Assembly (NCBI GenBank): GCA_018650845.1
Contig: JABIFF010000008.1
Coordinates: forward strand, 62,001 to 126,000
Direction: 5' to 3'
DNA from: Chloroflexota bacterium
Lineage (GTDB): Bacteria; Chloroflexota; Dehalococcoidia; Lucifugimonadales; Lucifugimonadaceae
Length of the DNA: 64,000 nt
Positions 43,779 through 52,556 of this stretch are shown piece by piece; position 1 is the stretch's first letter, and each line of letters starts with the position of its first letter. The notes beneath the pieces are model-generated. The model was not told where the DNA came from, ran no database searches, and worked only from the letters and a program-made list of their open reading frames with translations. The translations under genes and the position numbers were made by a program.

Positions 43779-44603
43779 ATGAGCTCGGCCCGACCAAATA
43801 CAGAAACTCGAACGAACAATGGTGCTTCCAGCGTCGATGAAAGCGCGCTCGTTTCGGTTTCGGGTGTCGGTTTCGACTATGAAGATGCTCCAATTCTTGA
43901 GAACGTCAACTTAGCCGTCGAGCGTGGTGAATTCGTTGCGCTGGTAGGTCCTTCAGGTTGCGGCAAGAGCACGATTCTCAATTTGATATCAGGGGTGTTG
44001 TCTCCACGAGATGGCATGATCAGTGCAGACGGGATGACCAATCGTTCAGATCGGCTTGGGAACGTTTCGTACATGCAGCAGAAAGATTTACTTCTGCCGT
44101 GGCGAACAGTCGCTGAAAACAGTCGACTGGGGCTGGAGATACGTGGCGTCCGTCCTAATGAATCGAACGCTGCTGTTGAGAAGTTAGCCGAGTCGTTCGG
44201 AATCGCCGATGTACTTGATTCGATGCCGTGGCAGCTTTCTGGTGGGATGCGTCAACGAGTTGCTTTACTTCGGGCGGTGCTCCCTGACAACCCGGTGCTA
44301 CTTCTCGACGAACCGTTTGGCGCTCTTGATGCGATTACTCGTAGGTCGTTGCAACACTGGTTGTTGAACGTACTCGACACAGCCAACAAGGCCGTTGTGC
44401 TTGTTACTCACGATGTGGAAGAAGCGATTCTGCTTGCCGATCGTGTGCTGGTGATGTCGTCTAATCCTGGGCAAATTATCGATGAGATTTCAATTGATCT
44501 AGACGGCACCACAACGAACGGCGACACAACTACCAGCCCTGAATTTATCGAATTAAAGAAGCGAATTATGGCTTCGCTGGGTGATCAGGAGATGACTCGA
44601 TGA
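43779..44603 (+). CDS. thiZ: ABC transporter ATP-binding protein for thiamine precursor
   Basis: 274 residues. Walker A GPSGCGKST, Q-loop MQQKDLLLPWR, signature LSGGMRQRVALLRA, Walker B VLLLDEPFGALD and switch VTHDVEEA are intact. It belongs to the nitrate/taurine/HMP subfamily. The upstream TPP riboswitch and the downstream permease and NMT1/THI5-like binding protein identify it as ThiZ of a ThiXYZ-type importer for a pyrimidine precursor (such as formyl-aminopyrimidine). AGGA sits close before the ATG, within reach of the riboswitch platform. Confidence 0.93.
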   Translation: MSSARPNTETRTNNGASSVDESALVSVSGVGFDYEDAPILENVNLAVERGEFVALVGPSGCGKSTILNLISGVLSPRDGMISADGMTNRSDRLGNVSYMQQKDLLLPWRTVAENSRLGLEIRGVRPNESNAAVEKLAESFGIADVLDSMPWQLSGGMRQRVALLRAVLPDNPVLLLDEPFGALDAITRRSLQHWLLNVLDTANKAVVLVTHDVEEAILLADRVLVMSSNPGQIIDEISIDLDGTTTNGDTTTSPEFIELKKRIMASLGDQEMTR

Positions 44604-45403
44604 AGTTGTTTTCTAATCTGCGCAGCCGGCTAATCGAATGGCTACCTGCAATCGTCCTGATCGTCGCGCTATTGGTCGCTTGGGAAGTGTTGGTTGATGT
44701 GATGGATGTGCAACGTTGGTTGCTGCCAGCGCCGAGCGTGATCGCCACTGAAATTTCTGGTGAGTTTGGCTTTTTGATGAAGCACGCACGGGTCACTTTG
44801 TCGGAAACGGTTGTTGGGTTCGCATTTTCCATAGCCCTTGCGGTAATTCTCGCTTCGGGGATTGTTTGGTCACGCACAGTCGAACGATCTGTGTACCCGA
44901 TCATCATCACCTCGCAAACGATTCCCATCATCACGCTCGCACCGTTGCTCATCATCTGGGTTGGTGCAGACATGCGGTCGAAAGTTATCGTGATCGTTCT
45001 ATTCACCTTCTTCCCAATCGTTATAAGCCTTGTATCTGGCTTGCGATCAGTCGATCAAGAGATGGTCGACATGTTCCGCACGATGGGCGCATCGCCGTGG
45101 CAGACGTTCAAGAAGCTGATGATTCCTGCTGCACTGCCTAATTTCTTTTCCGGACTCAAAGTTGCCGCAGTATTTTCGGTAATTGGCGCCGTTATAGGCG
45201 AGTGGTTCGGAGCGAGTGCAGGACTTGGCTGGCTGATGAAAATCGCCGGCGGTCAATTTCAAACGGCGAGAATTTTCGCCGCGATTGTTGTGCTTTCAAT
45301 ATTGGCGATGCTGCTATTTGCAGCAGTGGTCGCCATAGAAAAGTGGTCGTTGCGGAAATACCCGCCGACTGCAAAAAGAGTTATTCGACTAGGAGAGTCA
45401 TGA
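44600..45403 (+). CDS. thiX: ABC transporter permease for thiamine precursor
   Basis: 267 residues with about six membrane helices. The first is LPAIVLIVALLVAWEVLVDV. The coupling-helix EAA-like loop reads FRTMGASPWQTFKKLMIPAALPNFFSGLKVAA. ATG overlaps the ATPase stop as ATGA. The protein belongs to the SsuC/TauC/ThiX permease group; the riboswitch decides for thiamine precursor. It works with the ATPase and the lipoprotein encoded on either side. Confidence 0.93.
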   Translation: MKLFSNLRSRLIEWLPAIVLIVALLVAWEVLVDVMDVQRWLLPAPSVIATEISGEFGFLMKHARVTLSETVVGFAFSIALAVILASGIVWSRTVERSVYPIIITSQTIPIITLAPLLIIWVGADMRSKVIVIVLFTFFPIVISLVSGLRSVDQEMVDMFRTMGASPWQTFKKLMIPAALPNFFSGLKVAAVFSVIGAVIGEWFGASAGLGWLMKIAGGQFQTARIFAAIVVLSILAMLLFAAVVAIEKWSLRKYPPTAKRVIRLGES

Positions 45404-46452
45404 AAAAGTTAGTGCTACTTGTAGCAATATTGGCGTCGGTTGCAATCGTCGCTTGTTCGAGCGATTCGGAAGAAGCAACACCAGTTACCGTTGCGCCGAC
45501 CGCAGTTCCTTCGACAGCAACTTCGGTACCACCTACCGAAGTTCCAGAGCCAGATGATGTTGTTGTAACTCTGGACTGGTTCCAGAACGCAAACCACGTT
45601 GGCGTTTACGAAGCGGTTGGCAAGGGTTACTTCGAAGAAGAAAACTTGAACGTTTCTGTTGTGCCACCTGCCGACCCTGCTGCGATTCTCGGACTTGTGG
45701 CAACTGGTGAGAGCGACTTTGCGTTCTACTACCAACCCGACCTGCTTCAGGCTCGTCAGGAAGGTATTCCAGTTGTAGCTGTCGCCGGTATCGTGCAGCG
45801 ACCGCTTAACTCGATCATGACGCTCGCGTCATCGGGAATTACTGAACCTGGTCAGCTTGCTGGCAAGAAAGTCGGGACCCCGGGGCTTCCGTGGAACGAC
45901 GCTATGCTCGACACGATGCTCAAAGCCGATGGCGCTTCGATTGACGATGTTGAAGTTGTTGATCTTGGCTGGAATGTAAGCCCGGGTCTGATGGCTGGTG
46001 AAGTCGATGCGATCATTGGCGTTTACTGGACATATGAATCGATCATCATGGGTAACGAAGGTCACGAGACTAACGTTATTTCTCCTGACGACTGGGACGT
46101 TCCTAGCTACTACGAGCTGGTTCTTGTCACTTCAGAAGACAACGTAAAGAACAATCCTGAATTGGTAGAACGATTCGTTCGAGCGTTCAACAAGGGCTAC
46201 GCTCAGGCTGCTTCTGATCCTCAAGGATCGGTAGACACAATGCTTGAGCTCAATCCTGACGCTGAAATCGACGAACCTACCGACCGTGAAGGTGTTGAGC
46301 TACTCGCACCGCTTTGGAAGTCGGAGGGTGCTCCGGTTGGATCGCTTTCGAGCGACCGATGGGAATCGTTGGTTGAATGGATGAAGGGGCAAGACCTTCT
46401 AGACGATTCTCAGAACGCAGCTGATGCGTTCGACGCCAGCTTTAGTAAATAG
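45400..46452 (+). CDS. thiY: Thiamine precursor-binding lipoprotein (NMT1/THI5-like)
   Basis: 350 residues. I place the start at ATG 45400, overlapping the permease stop as ATGA and preceded by AGGAG. The signal peptide ends with lipobox VAC, Cys19, then a Thr/Pro linker. The binding domain starts VVVTLDWFQNANHVGVYEAVGKGYFEEENLNV, the typical opening of ThiY/THI5-like HMP-binding proteins, and contains LGLVATGESDFAFYYQPDLLQAR and GTPGLPWNDAMLDTML. It captures the precursor outside the membrane and delivers it to the permease. Confidence 0.93.
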   Translation: MKKLVLLVAILASVAIVACSSDSEEATPVTVAPTAVPSTATSVPPTEVPEPDDVVVTLDWFQNANHVGVYEAVGKGYFEEENLNVSVVPPADPAAILGLVATGESDFAFYYQPDLLQARQEGIPVVAVAGIVQRPLNSIMTLASSGITEPGQLAGKKVGTPGLPWNDAMLDTMLKADGASIDDVEVVDLGWNVSPGLMAGEVDAIIGVYWTYESIIMGNEGHETNVISPDDWDVPSYYELVLVTSEDNVKNNPELVERFVRAFNKGYAQAASDPQGSVDTMLELNPDAEIDEPTDREGVELLAPLWKSEGAPVGSLSSDRWESLVEWMKGQDLLDDSQNAADAFDASFSK

Positions 46453-46528
46453 ATTCCGACGGCACGTTTTCGTCAATTAGCTTGTTAGTCCCGAATCAAA
46501 CTGGCTAGTAGACGAGGTGTCGTTAGTG

Positions 46529-47413
46529 TTAACGCAACGGGACGGTCTTTTTTGAGATCGTCCCGTTTTCGCGTGTCAGGACTTTGATCTCACTGATTCC
46601 CTGACCCAACAGATACTCACGCCCCTCGGCTAAGTTTTCGCCCACTGCGCTAATTCTGTGGCTGTCATCGCCGAAGCAGAACGGTATGCCGAGTTCTTTC
46701 GCCTTGGCGACTATTTGAGGTGCAGGGTAGGGGTGTTCGAGTTCTTTTCTGATGGCGCTGACGTTGAGATCGAGAATGCAGCCAGCGTCCTTGCAAGCCT
46801 GAAGCGCGCTGTTCGCTGCTTCGACCACGGAAGCAGATTCGAACTCGGGTGCGTTGTCGGTATAGAGCCGTGGTCGATCAAAGTGCCCAACCACTTCGGG
46901 TTGAAGGTCGTTCACCATCTCCTCAACCAAGTTGAAATAACGAACGAGGAACGGCTCTAGCCCGCCACGTTTATTGACCGCCTCGTCGAAGAGTTCTCGA
47001 GTTACGTCTATCGGCATTTCGTCGACCCAGTGAACCGATCCGACGATGTAGTCGAGATCGTGTCGATTTCTGAGATCGGCCATCTCTTTGGCGTATCCAG
47101 ATTCTGGGACGATCTCGATTTCAGCACCAACTAATACTTCTAGGCGCCCTTCGAATTTCCTAGCCAGTTCTCGGCACTTCGACACATAACTGGCGAAGTC
47201 ACGATCTAGATCTGCAGGAGAGTAACCCGCTTCTATCTCTTCTGGGTACAGAAAGTTAGCATCCGACCGAGGCGAGTGAGCTGTGACGCCGAACGTCGTG
47301 TAGCCAAACGCCACAGCGGCATCGAGCATCTCTTCGAGCGTGTCTCCGCCGTGCAGGCAAAAATCACCGCTGTGACCGCCGTGAAGCGAAACTTTCCAGG
47401 GTGCGGATGCCAC
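46529..47413 (-). CDS. PHP-domain phosphatase, histidinol-phosphatase (HisK) type
   Basis: 294 residues. Metal-binding segments of the PHP fold are clear: SLHGGHSGDFCLHG, FGVTAHSP, VGAEIEI, IVGSVHWVDEMPID, VVGHFDRPRLY, LDLNVSAIRK and FGDDSHR. This arrangement is that of HisK-type histidinol phosphate phosphatases, which complete an early step of histidine synthesis, though other phosphoesters are possible. GTG start at 47413, 3 nt after the stop of the SMP-30 gene, so it is in an operon with two lactonase-like genes and may have a catabolic role instead. Confidence 0.85.
   Translation of the reverse strand: MASAPWKVSLHGGHSGDFCLHGGDTLEEMLDAAVAFGYTTFGVTAHSPRSDANFLYPEEIEAGYSPADLDRDFASYVSKCRELARKFEGRLEVLVGAEIEIVPESGYAKEMADLRNRHDLDYIVGSVHWVDEMPIDVTRELFDEAVNKRGGLEPFLVRYFNLVEEMVNDLQPEVVGHFDRPRLYTDNAPEFESASVVEAANSALQACKDAGCILDLNVSAIRKELEHPYPAPQIVAKAKELGIPFCFGDDSHRISAVGENLAEGREYLLGQGISEIKVLTRENGTISKKTVPLR
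46536..46570. terminator. Bidirectional hairpin at the end of the thi operon
   Basis: AACGGGACG (46536-46544) pairs with CGTCCCGTT (46559-46567), extended by GTC/GAT near the loop, and is followed by TTTC. It lies inside the last codons of the convergent PHP gene, so the hairpin also shapes that coding end. Confidence 0.6.
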
Positions 47414-47416
47414 TTG

Positions 47417-48313
47417 CTAGAAACGTCGCTGTGGGAATGCGAGGTGACCGGTTTGGCCGACGTTGTCGACCTGATAAACCTCACCACCTGCGAAAGTTAC
47501 GAACAGCGTTCCGAGCGATGACCCGCCGAACGTGCAGTTCGTTGGGTTGTCAGCGGGAGTCGGGTGCGTGCGAACGACTCGACCTGATGTTTCGAATTCG
47601 TAGATCATCGCACCGGGGCCACCAGATGAGTTCGATCCTGCTGTAGCGAGAATCGTTCCCGAAGAGGTCATAGTCATTCCATCGATGCTTCGACCACGAC
47701 CGAAATCGTGCAAAACCTGACTTTCACCAAGCGTTCCGTTGTCGTTCACTGGGTAGGCGAGAAGCCGCTTTGGCTCGTCCGCACCGTTTGGGGTGTCGGC
47801 AACGAACAGAGTCTTCTGGTCAATAGAAAATAGGATGCCGTTCGGCTTGTGAGTGTCGAACGTAACTCGGGTGGTGTTCCAGTTTCCGCCGAACGTGTGC
47901 TCGACCATGTAGACCGATTCGTGCTCGAGATTGCCCGGGCCGCCGGTGTAGTTTGGGTCGGTGAAATAGACTCGACCCTGCTGATCGACAGCTAGATCGT
48001 TTGGCCAGTTGATCGTCTCACCACCGAACGCATCGCTCAGTACAAGCGGGTCGGCATCGGGATTTTCGGCGTCGATCTTCGTTACTCGGTGCGCTCCACC
48101 CTCACAGCAAAACAGTTGACCCTGTCGATCAAAAGTCATGCCGTTGGTTTCGCCGGTGTTAGTGCGCCATACGGTGCTTTCGTTCGTCTTGGGATCCCAG
48201 CGGAACGTAGTGCTGGCTGCGCACTCGTTGTAGAGCAGGGCTTTTCCGTCCCACACTGGCCCTTCGGTCAGTGATTCGTGCTTTGCGATCTGAGTCCAAT
48301 TCCATTCGGACAT
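47417..48313 (-). CDS. SMP-30/gluconolactonase-family protein (copy 1)
   Basis: 298 residues, six-bladed beta-propeller. An acidic metal ligand is expected in LTEGPVWDGKALLYNE (Glu16 region), and NDLAVDQQGRVYFTDPNYTGG and KTLFVADTPNG hold further calcium-ligand positions (NDL; D of VADT). Such proteins hydrolyse sugar lactones to aldonic acids. It follows a paralog at 48390 on the same strand, 76 bp upstream, and leads into the PHP phosphatase gene. The specific lactone is unknown. Confidence 0.9.
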   Translation of the reverse strand: MSEWNWTQIAKHESLTEGPVWDGKALLYNECAASTTFRWDPKTNESTVWRTNTGETNGMTFDRQGQLFCCEGGAHRVTKIDAENPDADPLVLSDAFGGETINWPNDLAVDQQGRVYFTDPNYTGGPGNLEHESVYMVEHTFGGNWNTTRVTFDTHKPNGILFSIDQKTLFVADTPNGADEPKRLLAYPVNDNGTLGESQVLHDFGRGRSIDGMTMTSSGTILATAGSNSSGGPGAMIYEFETSGRVVRTHPTPADNPTNCTFGGSSLGTLFVTFAGGEVYQVDNVGQTGHLAFPQRRF

Positions 48314-48389
48314 TTTTGATTCCAGTATTTTGATTTCAGCTTGAGAAGTTGCTGGCTGTATTGATGGTAGAAGGCGGTCGAGTCAGCTC

Positions 48390-49259
48390 TTAGTTCGGCC
48401 AGAGCAGGTGGCCGGTCATGCCAGTGTTGCGGGCGACTAGGCAGTGGCCTTCGATTGACGAAATGTAGAGATCTTCGCCAACGAACGTGCAGTTGGTTGG
48501 GCGTTGAGCTGGCGTTGGGTGAGTCTCGATGATTCGCCCTTTGGGATCGAAGATAGTGATCATGCCGCCGGGGCCAGAAAGCTCCCAACCCGTGCAAGCA
48601 ACGATGTTGCCTTCGCTCGAAAGCGTCATGCCATCGATACCGCGGTGCGGACCGAAATCGTGAAGCAGTTCGTACTCGCCCAGTGAGCCGTCGTCTTTCA
48701 CGGGGTAGGCTCGTAAATGCCGATCTTCGCTTGCTCGGTAGTCGCTTTGAGCTACGTAAAGAGTCTTGTAATCGGCAGAGAACAGCAGACCGTTCGGCAT
48801 GCTGGAATCGAACGTGCGGCGAACGGTTTTGTAAGTTCCGTCTTCCTGCGGCTCGGCTGAAATGATTGCTGAGTAGGTGATTCCGTTGTCGGGGCTGACG
48901 TCGGCAACTCGGTCGGAGAAATAGATCGATCCAGAAGGCGTGATCGCAAGATCGTTGGGTGAATTGATTCGCTGGCCGTCGACACGATCGGCGATAACAA
49001 CGGTTTGGCCGTTGGGGTCGAATCTGACGATTGCTCGTCCATCTCCTGAGCAGCCAAATAGTCGACCTTCGCTATCGAAGTTCAGGCCGTTGGTGCCTTC
49101 GGTGTTTTCCTTGAATACTTCGACCAGCCCCGAGTTCACGTCGAGCGACATGATGCGGTTCATGGCGATGTTGGAGTAGAGCAGCTTCTCGCCGTTCCAG
49201 GCGTTGCCTTCGGTGATGGAGCCGATTACCGGCGCCGCATGTTCAAAATCCCAGCTCAT
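48390..49259 (-). CDS. SMP-30/gluconolactonase-family protein (copy 2)
   Basis: 289 residues, paralog of the following gene with the same blade motifs: SITEGNAWNGEKLLYSN, NDLAITPSGSIYFSDRVAD and KTLYVAQSD. In the last, the expected Asp ligand (VADT) is replaced by VAQS, so metal binding or substrate may differ from copy 1. Both end in similar PTPA(Q/D)-x-PTNCTF segments, indicating a tandem duplication. A haloacid-dehalogenase-like gene lies upstream on the same strand. Confidence 0.9.
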   Translation of the reverse strand: MSWDFEHAAPVIGSITEGNAWNGEKLLYSNIAMNRIMSLDVNSGLVEVFKENTEGTNGLNFDSEGRLFGCSGDGRAIVRFDPNGQTVVIADRVDGQRINSPNDLAITPSGSIYFSDRVADVSPDNGITYSAIISAEPQEDGTYKTVRRTFDSSMPNGLLFSADYKTLYVAQSDYRASEDRHLRAYPVKDDGSLGEYELLHDFGPHRGIDGMTLSSEGNIVACTGWELSGPGGMITIFDPKGRIIETHPTPAQRPTNCTFVGEDLYISSIEGHCLVARNTGMTGHLLWPN

Positions 49260-49327
49260 TTTTTCTCTCTTAGCGTGAGGCGTTTGCGCCTCAGGTGGTT
49301 GATGGGTCAGTTTGGGGTTGTTGGCTT

Positions 49328-50044
49328 TTAGTCGCAGCCTAGTTGGTCTGCCAAGTCGTGAAAATCTTTTGCGAAATAGTCGAAATCGGGGTCTGGTTCG
49401 AGGTCAGGTTCCTTGGCGTCACCGAATTCATCGGGTCTAGTGACAAGCGCTGCTTTTAGGCCTGCTGTTATAGCACCTCGTAGATCGTCATTGTGAGCAG
49501 CAACTAGCATCACTTCGTCATATTCGAGTCCGAGCAATTCAGCCGTTTTTGTGTACGCCCGAGGATGGCGTTTGTACTTGCCAGCGAGTTCAGCCGAAAG
49601 CACCGCATCCCACGGCAGATTGGCGTACTTTGCCATGTTGGTGAGTAGGGCTATGTTGCCGTTCGAGAGCGAAGAAATGATGAATTTCGACTTGAGTCGA
49701 GTGAGACCAGCGGTCGAATCCGGCCAGCCATCGAGTCGATGCCAGGCTTTGTTGAATTCTGTTAGTTCAGCGTCGCCAATCGACGGAAAGCCGTACTCAT
49801 CGAGAATTACTTCGAGTCGTTCACGATGAATTTCATCAACGATCTTCCATTCGTCTTCGCCAGAGTTCACCTTCGCCATGCCAGCACCGTAACCGGCGCG
49901 CCAGTCGTCGGCGAACTTTAGCCAGTCAGCTTCAACGCCGTGCTTTGCGCCAAATTCGGCGGCCTGGCGAGAGATCGAAGTACGCCAATCGACAACCGTG
50001 CCGAACACGTCGAACACAAGGGCTTTGATTTGGCTATCGCTCAT
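49328..50044 (-). CDS. Haloacid dehalogenase type II-like hydrolase
   Basis: 238 residues of the HAD superfamily. Nucleophile Asp12 is in LVFDVFGTVVDWR, where the FGTVVDW pattern is characteristic of (S)-2-haloacid dehalogenases. Motif II is ISSLSNGN, the motif III Lys lies in ELAGKYKRHPRAY, and motif IV is AAHNDDLRGAITAGL. The reaction is likely hydrolytic dehalogenation or dephosphorylation of a small acid. The ATG is divergent from the ornithine-cyclodeaminase-like gene at 50258. Confidence 0.88.
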   Translation of the reverse strand: MSDSQIKALVFDVFGTVVDWRTSISRQAAEFGAKHGVEADWLKFADDWRAGYGAGMAKVNSGEDEWKIVDEIHRERLEVILDEYGFPSIGDAELTEFNKAWHRLDGWPDSTAGLTRLKSKFIISSLSNGNIALLTNMAKYANLPWDAVLSAELAGKYKRHPRAYTKTAELLGLEYDEVMLVAAHNDDLRGAITAGLKAALVTRPDEFGDAKEPDLEPDPDFDYFAKDFHDLADQLGCD

Positions 50045-50257
50045 TGATTACCTCGCTGCTAAGTGGCGCAACGGATTGCTACTGCTGCTCTGGAAATATC
50101 GAACTAACTGAAAAGAAAATTATCGACATTGTGCTGATGGGCGGTATTCTAGTTGCCCGCATCGGTCTGTCCAGATCAGACTCGCCGATAGAACGGTAAT
50201 TTTGCTGAGATCATTTCGAATCCACAGCCATTACCCATTACAAGGAACCCACCGACC

Positions 50258-51211
50258 ATGCCTGAGAACGTAAAGCGACTGTACCTAACCGAAGCTGAAG
50301 TGAATGAGATGCTCGACATGAATTTGGCACTTGAAGCGCTGGATGATGTGTTCAGGGCACGATCGGCAGGTGAGGTTCGGAACGAGCCCCGGCATCGTTT
50401 AGCTGCTGGGAATGGCTCGATGAACTTTATGGCTGCTACATGGCCCGAAAAGGGTTGGGCAGGGCACAAGTCGTACGTGTCCGGCGACTTCCGAGTAACG
50501 CTTTACGGCACGAACGGCGAAGGCTTGCTGGCATTGATTGGTGCGGGTCGGATGGGGCAGGTTCGCACTGGTGCAGCATCGGGAATCGCTACGAAGTACA
50601 TGGCGCGAGAAAACTCTTCTTCGGTCGGGATTATCGGGTCTGGCTATCAGGCCGAGACTCAGCTTGAGGCTGTTTGTGCGGTACGAGATATCAAAGATGT
50701 GAAGGTGTTTTCTCGAACTGCTGAAAAGCGAGAAAAGTTTGCTTCGACGATGAGTGAGCGACTCGGGGTGAACGTTGTGGCGGTCGATTCGAAGGAAGCT
50801 GCTGCCGAAGGTATGGACGTTCTAGTTGCGGTTACTTCTTCTGTTGAACCAGTGATTACTGGCGACATGGTCGAGCCGGGTATGCACATTAACGCCGCTG
50901 GAAATAATTCGTGGATGAAGCGTGAGCTTGATACGGCTGCGATTGTGAAGGCCGATCTGGTGGCGTGCGACGATATAGATCAGACTCGAATCGAGTGCGG
51001 TGAGCTTATGCGGGCTGTCGAAGTGGGGCGATTCGCTTGGGAGTCGATGGTTCGATTGGATCGGATCGTGGCTGGGCTGCGAACGGCGCGTTACTCGGAT
51101 GATGATGTGACGTTGTTCGAATCGCAGGGAGTGGCGTTCGAAGATCTGGCGGTATGCGGTCGGTTGTACGAGCTTGCTTTGGAGCGTGGGATCGGGACTG
51201 AGCTGGGTTAG
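50258..51211 (+). CDS. Ornithine cyclodeaminase/mu-crystallin family protein
   Basis: 317 residues. The N-terminal dimerisation domain has MLDMNLALEALDDVFRA. The NAD-binding Rossmann fold starts with SVGIIGSGYQAETQLEAV and contains AVTSSVEPVITGDMVEPGMHINAAGNN. Family members reduce imines (alanine dehydrogenase, ketimine reductase) or cyclise ornithine; the actual activity is unknown. AAGGAA precedes the ATG. Confidence 0.9.
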   Translation: MPENVKRLYLTEAEVNEMLDMNLALEALDDVFRARSAGEVRNEPRHRLAAGNGSMNFMAATWPEKGWAGHKSYVSGDFRVTLYGTNGEGLLALIGAGRMGQVRTGAASGIATKYMARENSSSVGIIGSGYQAETQLEAVCAVRDIKDVKVFSRTAEKREKFASTMSERLGVNVVAVDSKEAAAEGMDVLVAVTSSVEPVITGDMVEPGMHINAAGNNSWMKRELDTAAIVKADLVACDDIDQTRIECGELMRAVEVGRFAWESMVRLDRIVAGLRTARYSDDDVTLFESQGVAFEDLAVCGRLYELALERGIGTELG

Positions 51212-51237
51212 GGTTACTCCTCGCAGTGACATTAACG

Positions 51238-51271
51238 ACAATGACCGAAGCAATCCCGCTTCGGTCATTGT
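51238..51271. terminator. 14-bp hairpin between convergent genes
   Basis: ACAATGACCGAAGC (51238-51251), 6-nt loop AATCCC, GCTTCGGTCATTGT (51258-51271): a perfect stem. It lies 27 bp after the ornithine-cyclodeaminase-like gene and before the convergent DUF4242-like gene. No long T-run. Confidence 0.6.
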
Positions 51272-51287
51272 TCGAGTTTGTCTGAGA

Positions 51288-51312
51288 CCCTTCGACGGTG
51301 CTCAGGATGACA
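51288..51312. repeat. Dispersed repeat family C, copy 1
   Basis: CCCTTCGACGGTGCTCAGGA followed by TGACA. A second copy is at 52702. The end CAGGATGACA is shared with family B. Confidence 0.7.
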
Positions 51313-51346
51313 ACACTTCAGTAGTTGGCTCTTGCCAATTGAACTA

Positions 51347-51607
51347 CTACTTGCCGCCCATGCTTACTACTTCGTGGACGTCTCCGGCTGACATTGGCAC
51401 GCCTTTTGAGGTGTGCGAGTTGACGACAGAAGCGACGTCGGGTGCATCGGTGATGCAGAAGGCTGTGCCATCGGTGCCAGCGAGAACGTCGACTGCTGTT
51501 GCGTTGAACTCGTCGGCTGCACCGCTGGCAATTCTGTCTTGAACCTGCTGAACCATCTCGGCTGGCATTTCGGGCATTTCGTTATGTATGTCTATGAATC
51601 GTGGCAT
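51347..51607 (-). CDS. DUF4242-like small protein
   Basis: 86 residues from ATG 51607, chosen because GGAGG lies 6 nt before it and the protein then opens MPRFIDIHNEM, typical for DUF4242. The later GTDGTAFCITDAPDVASVVNSH also fits, with a conserved Cys and His. Some DUF4242 members have been linked to nickel binding; the function is otherwise open. An upstream ATG at 51667 lacks support. Confidence 0.8.
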   Translation of the reverse strand: MPRFIDIHNEMPEMPAEMVQQVQDRIASGAADEFNATAVDVLAGTDGTAFCITDAPDVASVVNSHTSKGVPMSAGDVHEVVSMGGK

Positions 51608-51711
51608 TTTGTGCCTCCTTGTGGACGTTGTTTGTCGTTCCCACGGTCCCGGTCGGGCGTGGGCCAATTAGTCGTTCCGTGCTGTGCGCCAATTTTGGCG
51701 AGAGTAGATCG

Positions 51712-52176
51712 TTAGGCGTCGGCAGGTGGGTTGGCTACAGGGTCTGGACCCGCATCGCCGCCGGTCGCTGCAGTAGCAAGTCGAGCCAAGTAGTGGTCCC
51801 AGCCGCCGCCGTGTTCTTCGACCGCTGCGACAAGTTCGGAATGGAACAGTTTTACTAGCGTCGAACCGTTGCTTTCTTCGAGAGTGATTTCAACCTTCGA
51901 AGACCCGACTGTCACCGGATTTTCGCCACCCTCCCAGCCGAACGTATAGACGATCTTCTGGTCTTGTACGACTTCCAGTACCTTGCCGCCAGCAACGATG
52001 TTCTCGTTGATTTCGCAGCGGTACTCGCCACCCTCGAACGGCTCGAATACGCAAGCCTGACCCATCCATGTGCACATTAATTCTGGATCGATCAGGTACT
52101 TGAATACCGTCGCCGCTGGGGCGTCGATGCTTATCTGGCGCGTAAGACTCGTAGTGTCAGCTTTTGGTGTTGTCAT
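51712..52176 (-). CDS. SRPBCC (AHSA1-like) domain protein
   Basis: 154 residues. ISIDAPAATVFKYLIDPELMCTWMG, the FEPFEGGEYRCEI turn and the closing helix GGGWDHYLARLA match the AHSA1/START-like fold, which encloses a hydrophobic ligand. The C-terminus is Pro/Ala-rich. It overlaps the 3' end of an ArsR-type regulator gene by 20 nt. ArsR-SRPBCC pairs are common, and the regulator usually controls its partner. The ligand is unknown. Confidence 0.9.
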   Translation of the reverse strand: MTTPKADTTSLTRQISIDAPAATVFKYLIDPELMCTWMGQACVFEPFEGGEYRCEINENIVAGGKVLEVVQDQKIVYTFGWEGGENPVTVGSSKVEITLEESNGSTLVKLFHSELVAAVEEHGGGWDHYLARLATAATGGDAGPDPVANPPADA

Positions 52177-52489
52177 CGCAGGTTTCCTTTTTCTTGGTAT
52201 CTGCTTCTACAGCAGCCTTTAGTCGACTGAGTCGCACGTCCCAGAACATCTCTAAGAACGCTTTTAGCTCTGCCATGCCTTCCACCTTCGTTCGGTACAG
52301 GCGTTTTACGCCCGACCTTCGTTCGTCGATTAGACCCGCTGATTTGAGCACTGCAAGGTGCTGCGAGATTGCGGGTCGGCTTACGGTGAAGTTCGACGCT
52401 ATCGCCCCGGCGGCTAGTTCTTCGTGCTGAACAAGCTGAAGAATTTCGCGCCGGGTGGGGTCGGACATTGCTTTGAGTGCGGCTTCCAT
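52157..52489 (-). CDS. ArsR-family transcriptional regulator
   Basis: 110 residues. A winged helix spans about 5-85: LKAMSDPTRREILQLVQHEELAAGAIASNFTVSRPAISQHLAVLKSAGLIDERRSG. There is no clear metal-binding Cys pair, so it may sense something other than metal. The wing VKRLYRTKVEGM is typical of the SRPBCC-linked ArsR group. Two tandem GTAAG-N6-CTTAC boxes lie directly upstream of its start, consistent with autoregulation. Confidence 0.92.
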   Translation of the reverse strand: MEAALKAMSDPTRREILQLVQHEELAAGAIASNFTVSRPAISQHLAVLKSAGLIDERRSGVKRLYRTKVEGMAELKAFLEMFWDVRLSRLKAAVEADTKKKETCDDNTKS

Positions 52490-52498
52490 GACATATAT

Positions 52499-52530
52499 GT
52501 AAGCATATTCTTACGTAAGTGTCAACTTAC
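52499..52530. promoter_or_regulatory. Tandem ArsR-type operator
   Basis: GTAAG-CATATT-CTTAC (52499-52514) is followed without a gap by GTAAG-TGTCAA-CTTAC (52515-52530). Two identical 5-bp half-site pairs with 6-bp centres, 10 bp ahead of the ArsR gene start, make a good operator for a dimeric repressor. Confidence 0.7.
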
Positions 52531-52556
52531 GGAATGGGTGGCGCGCTGCTGCGGTT

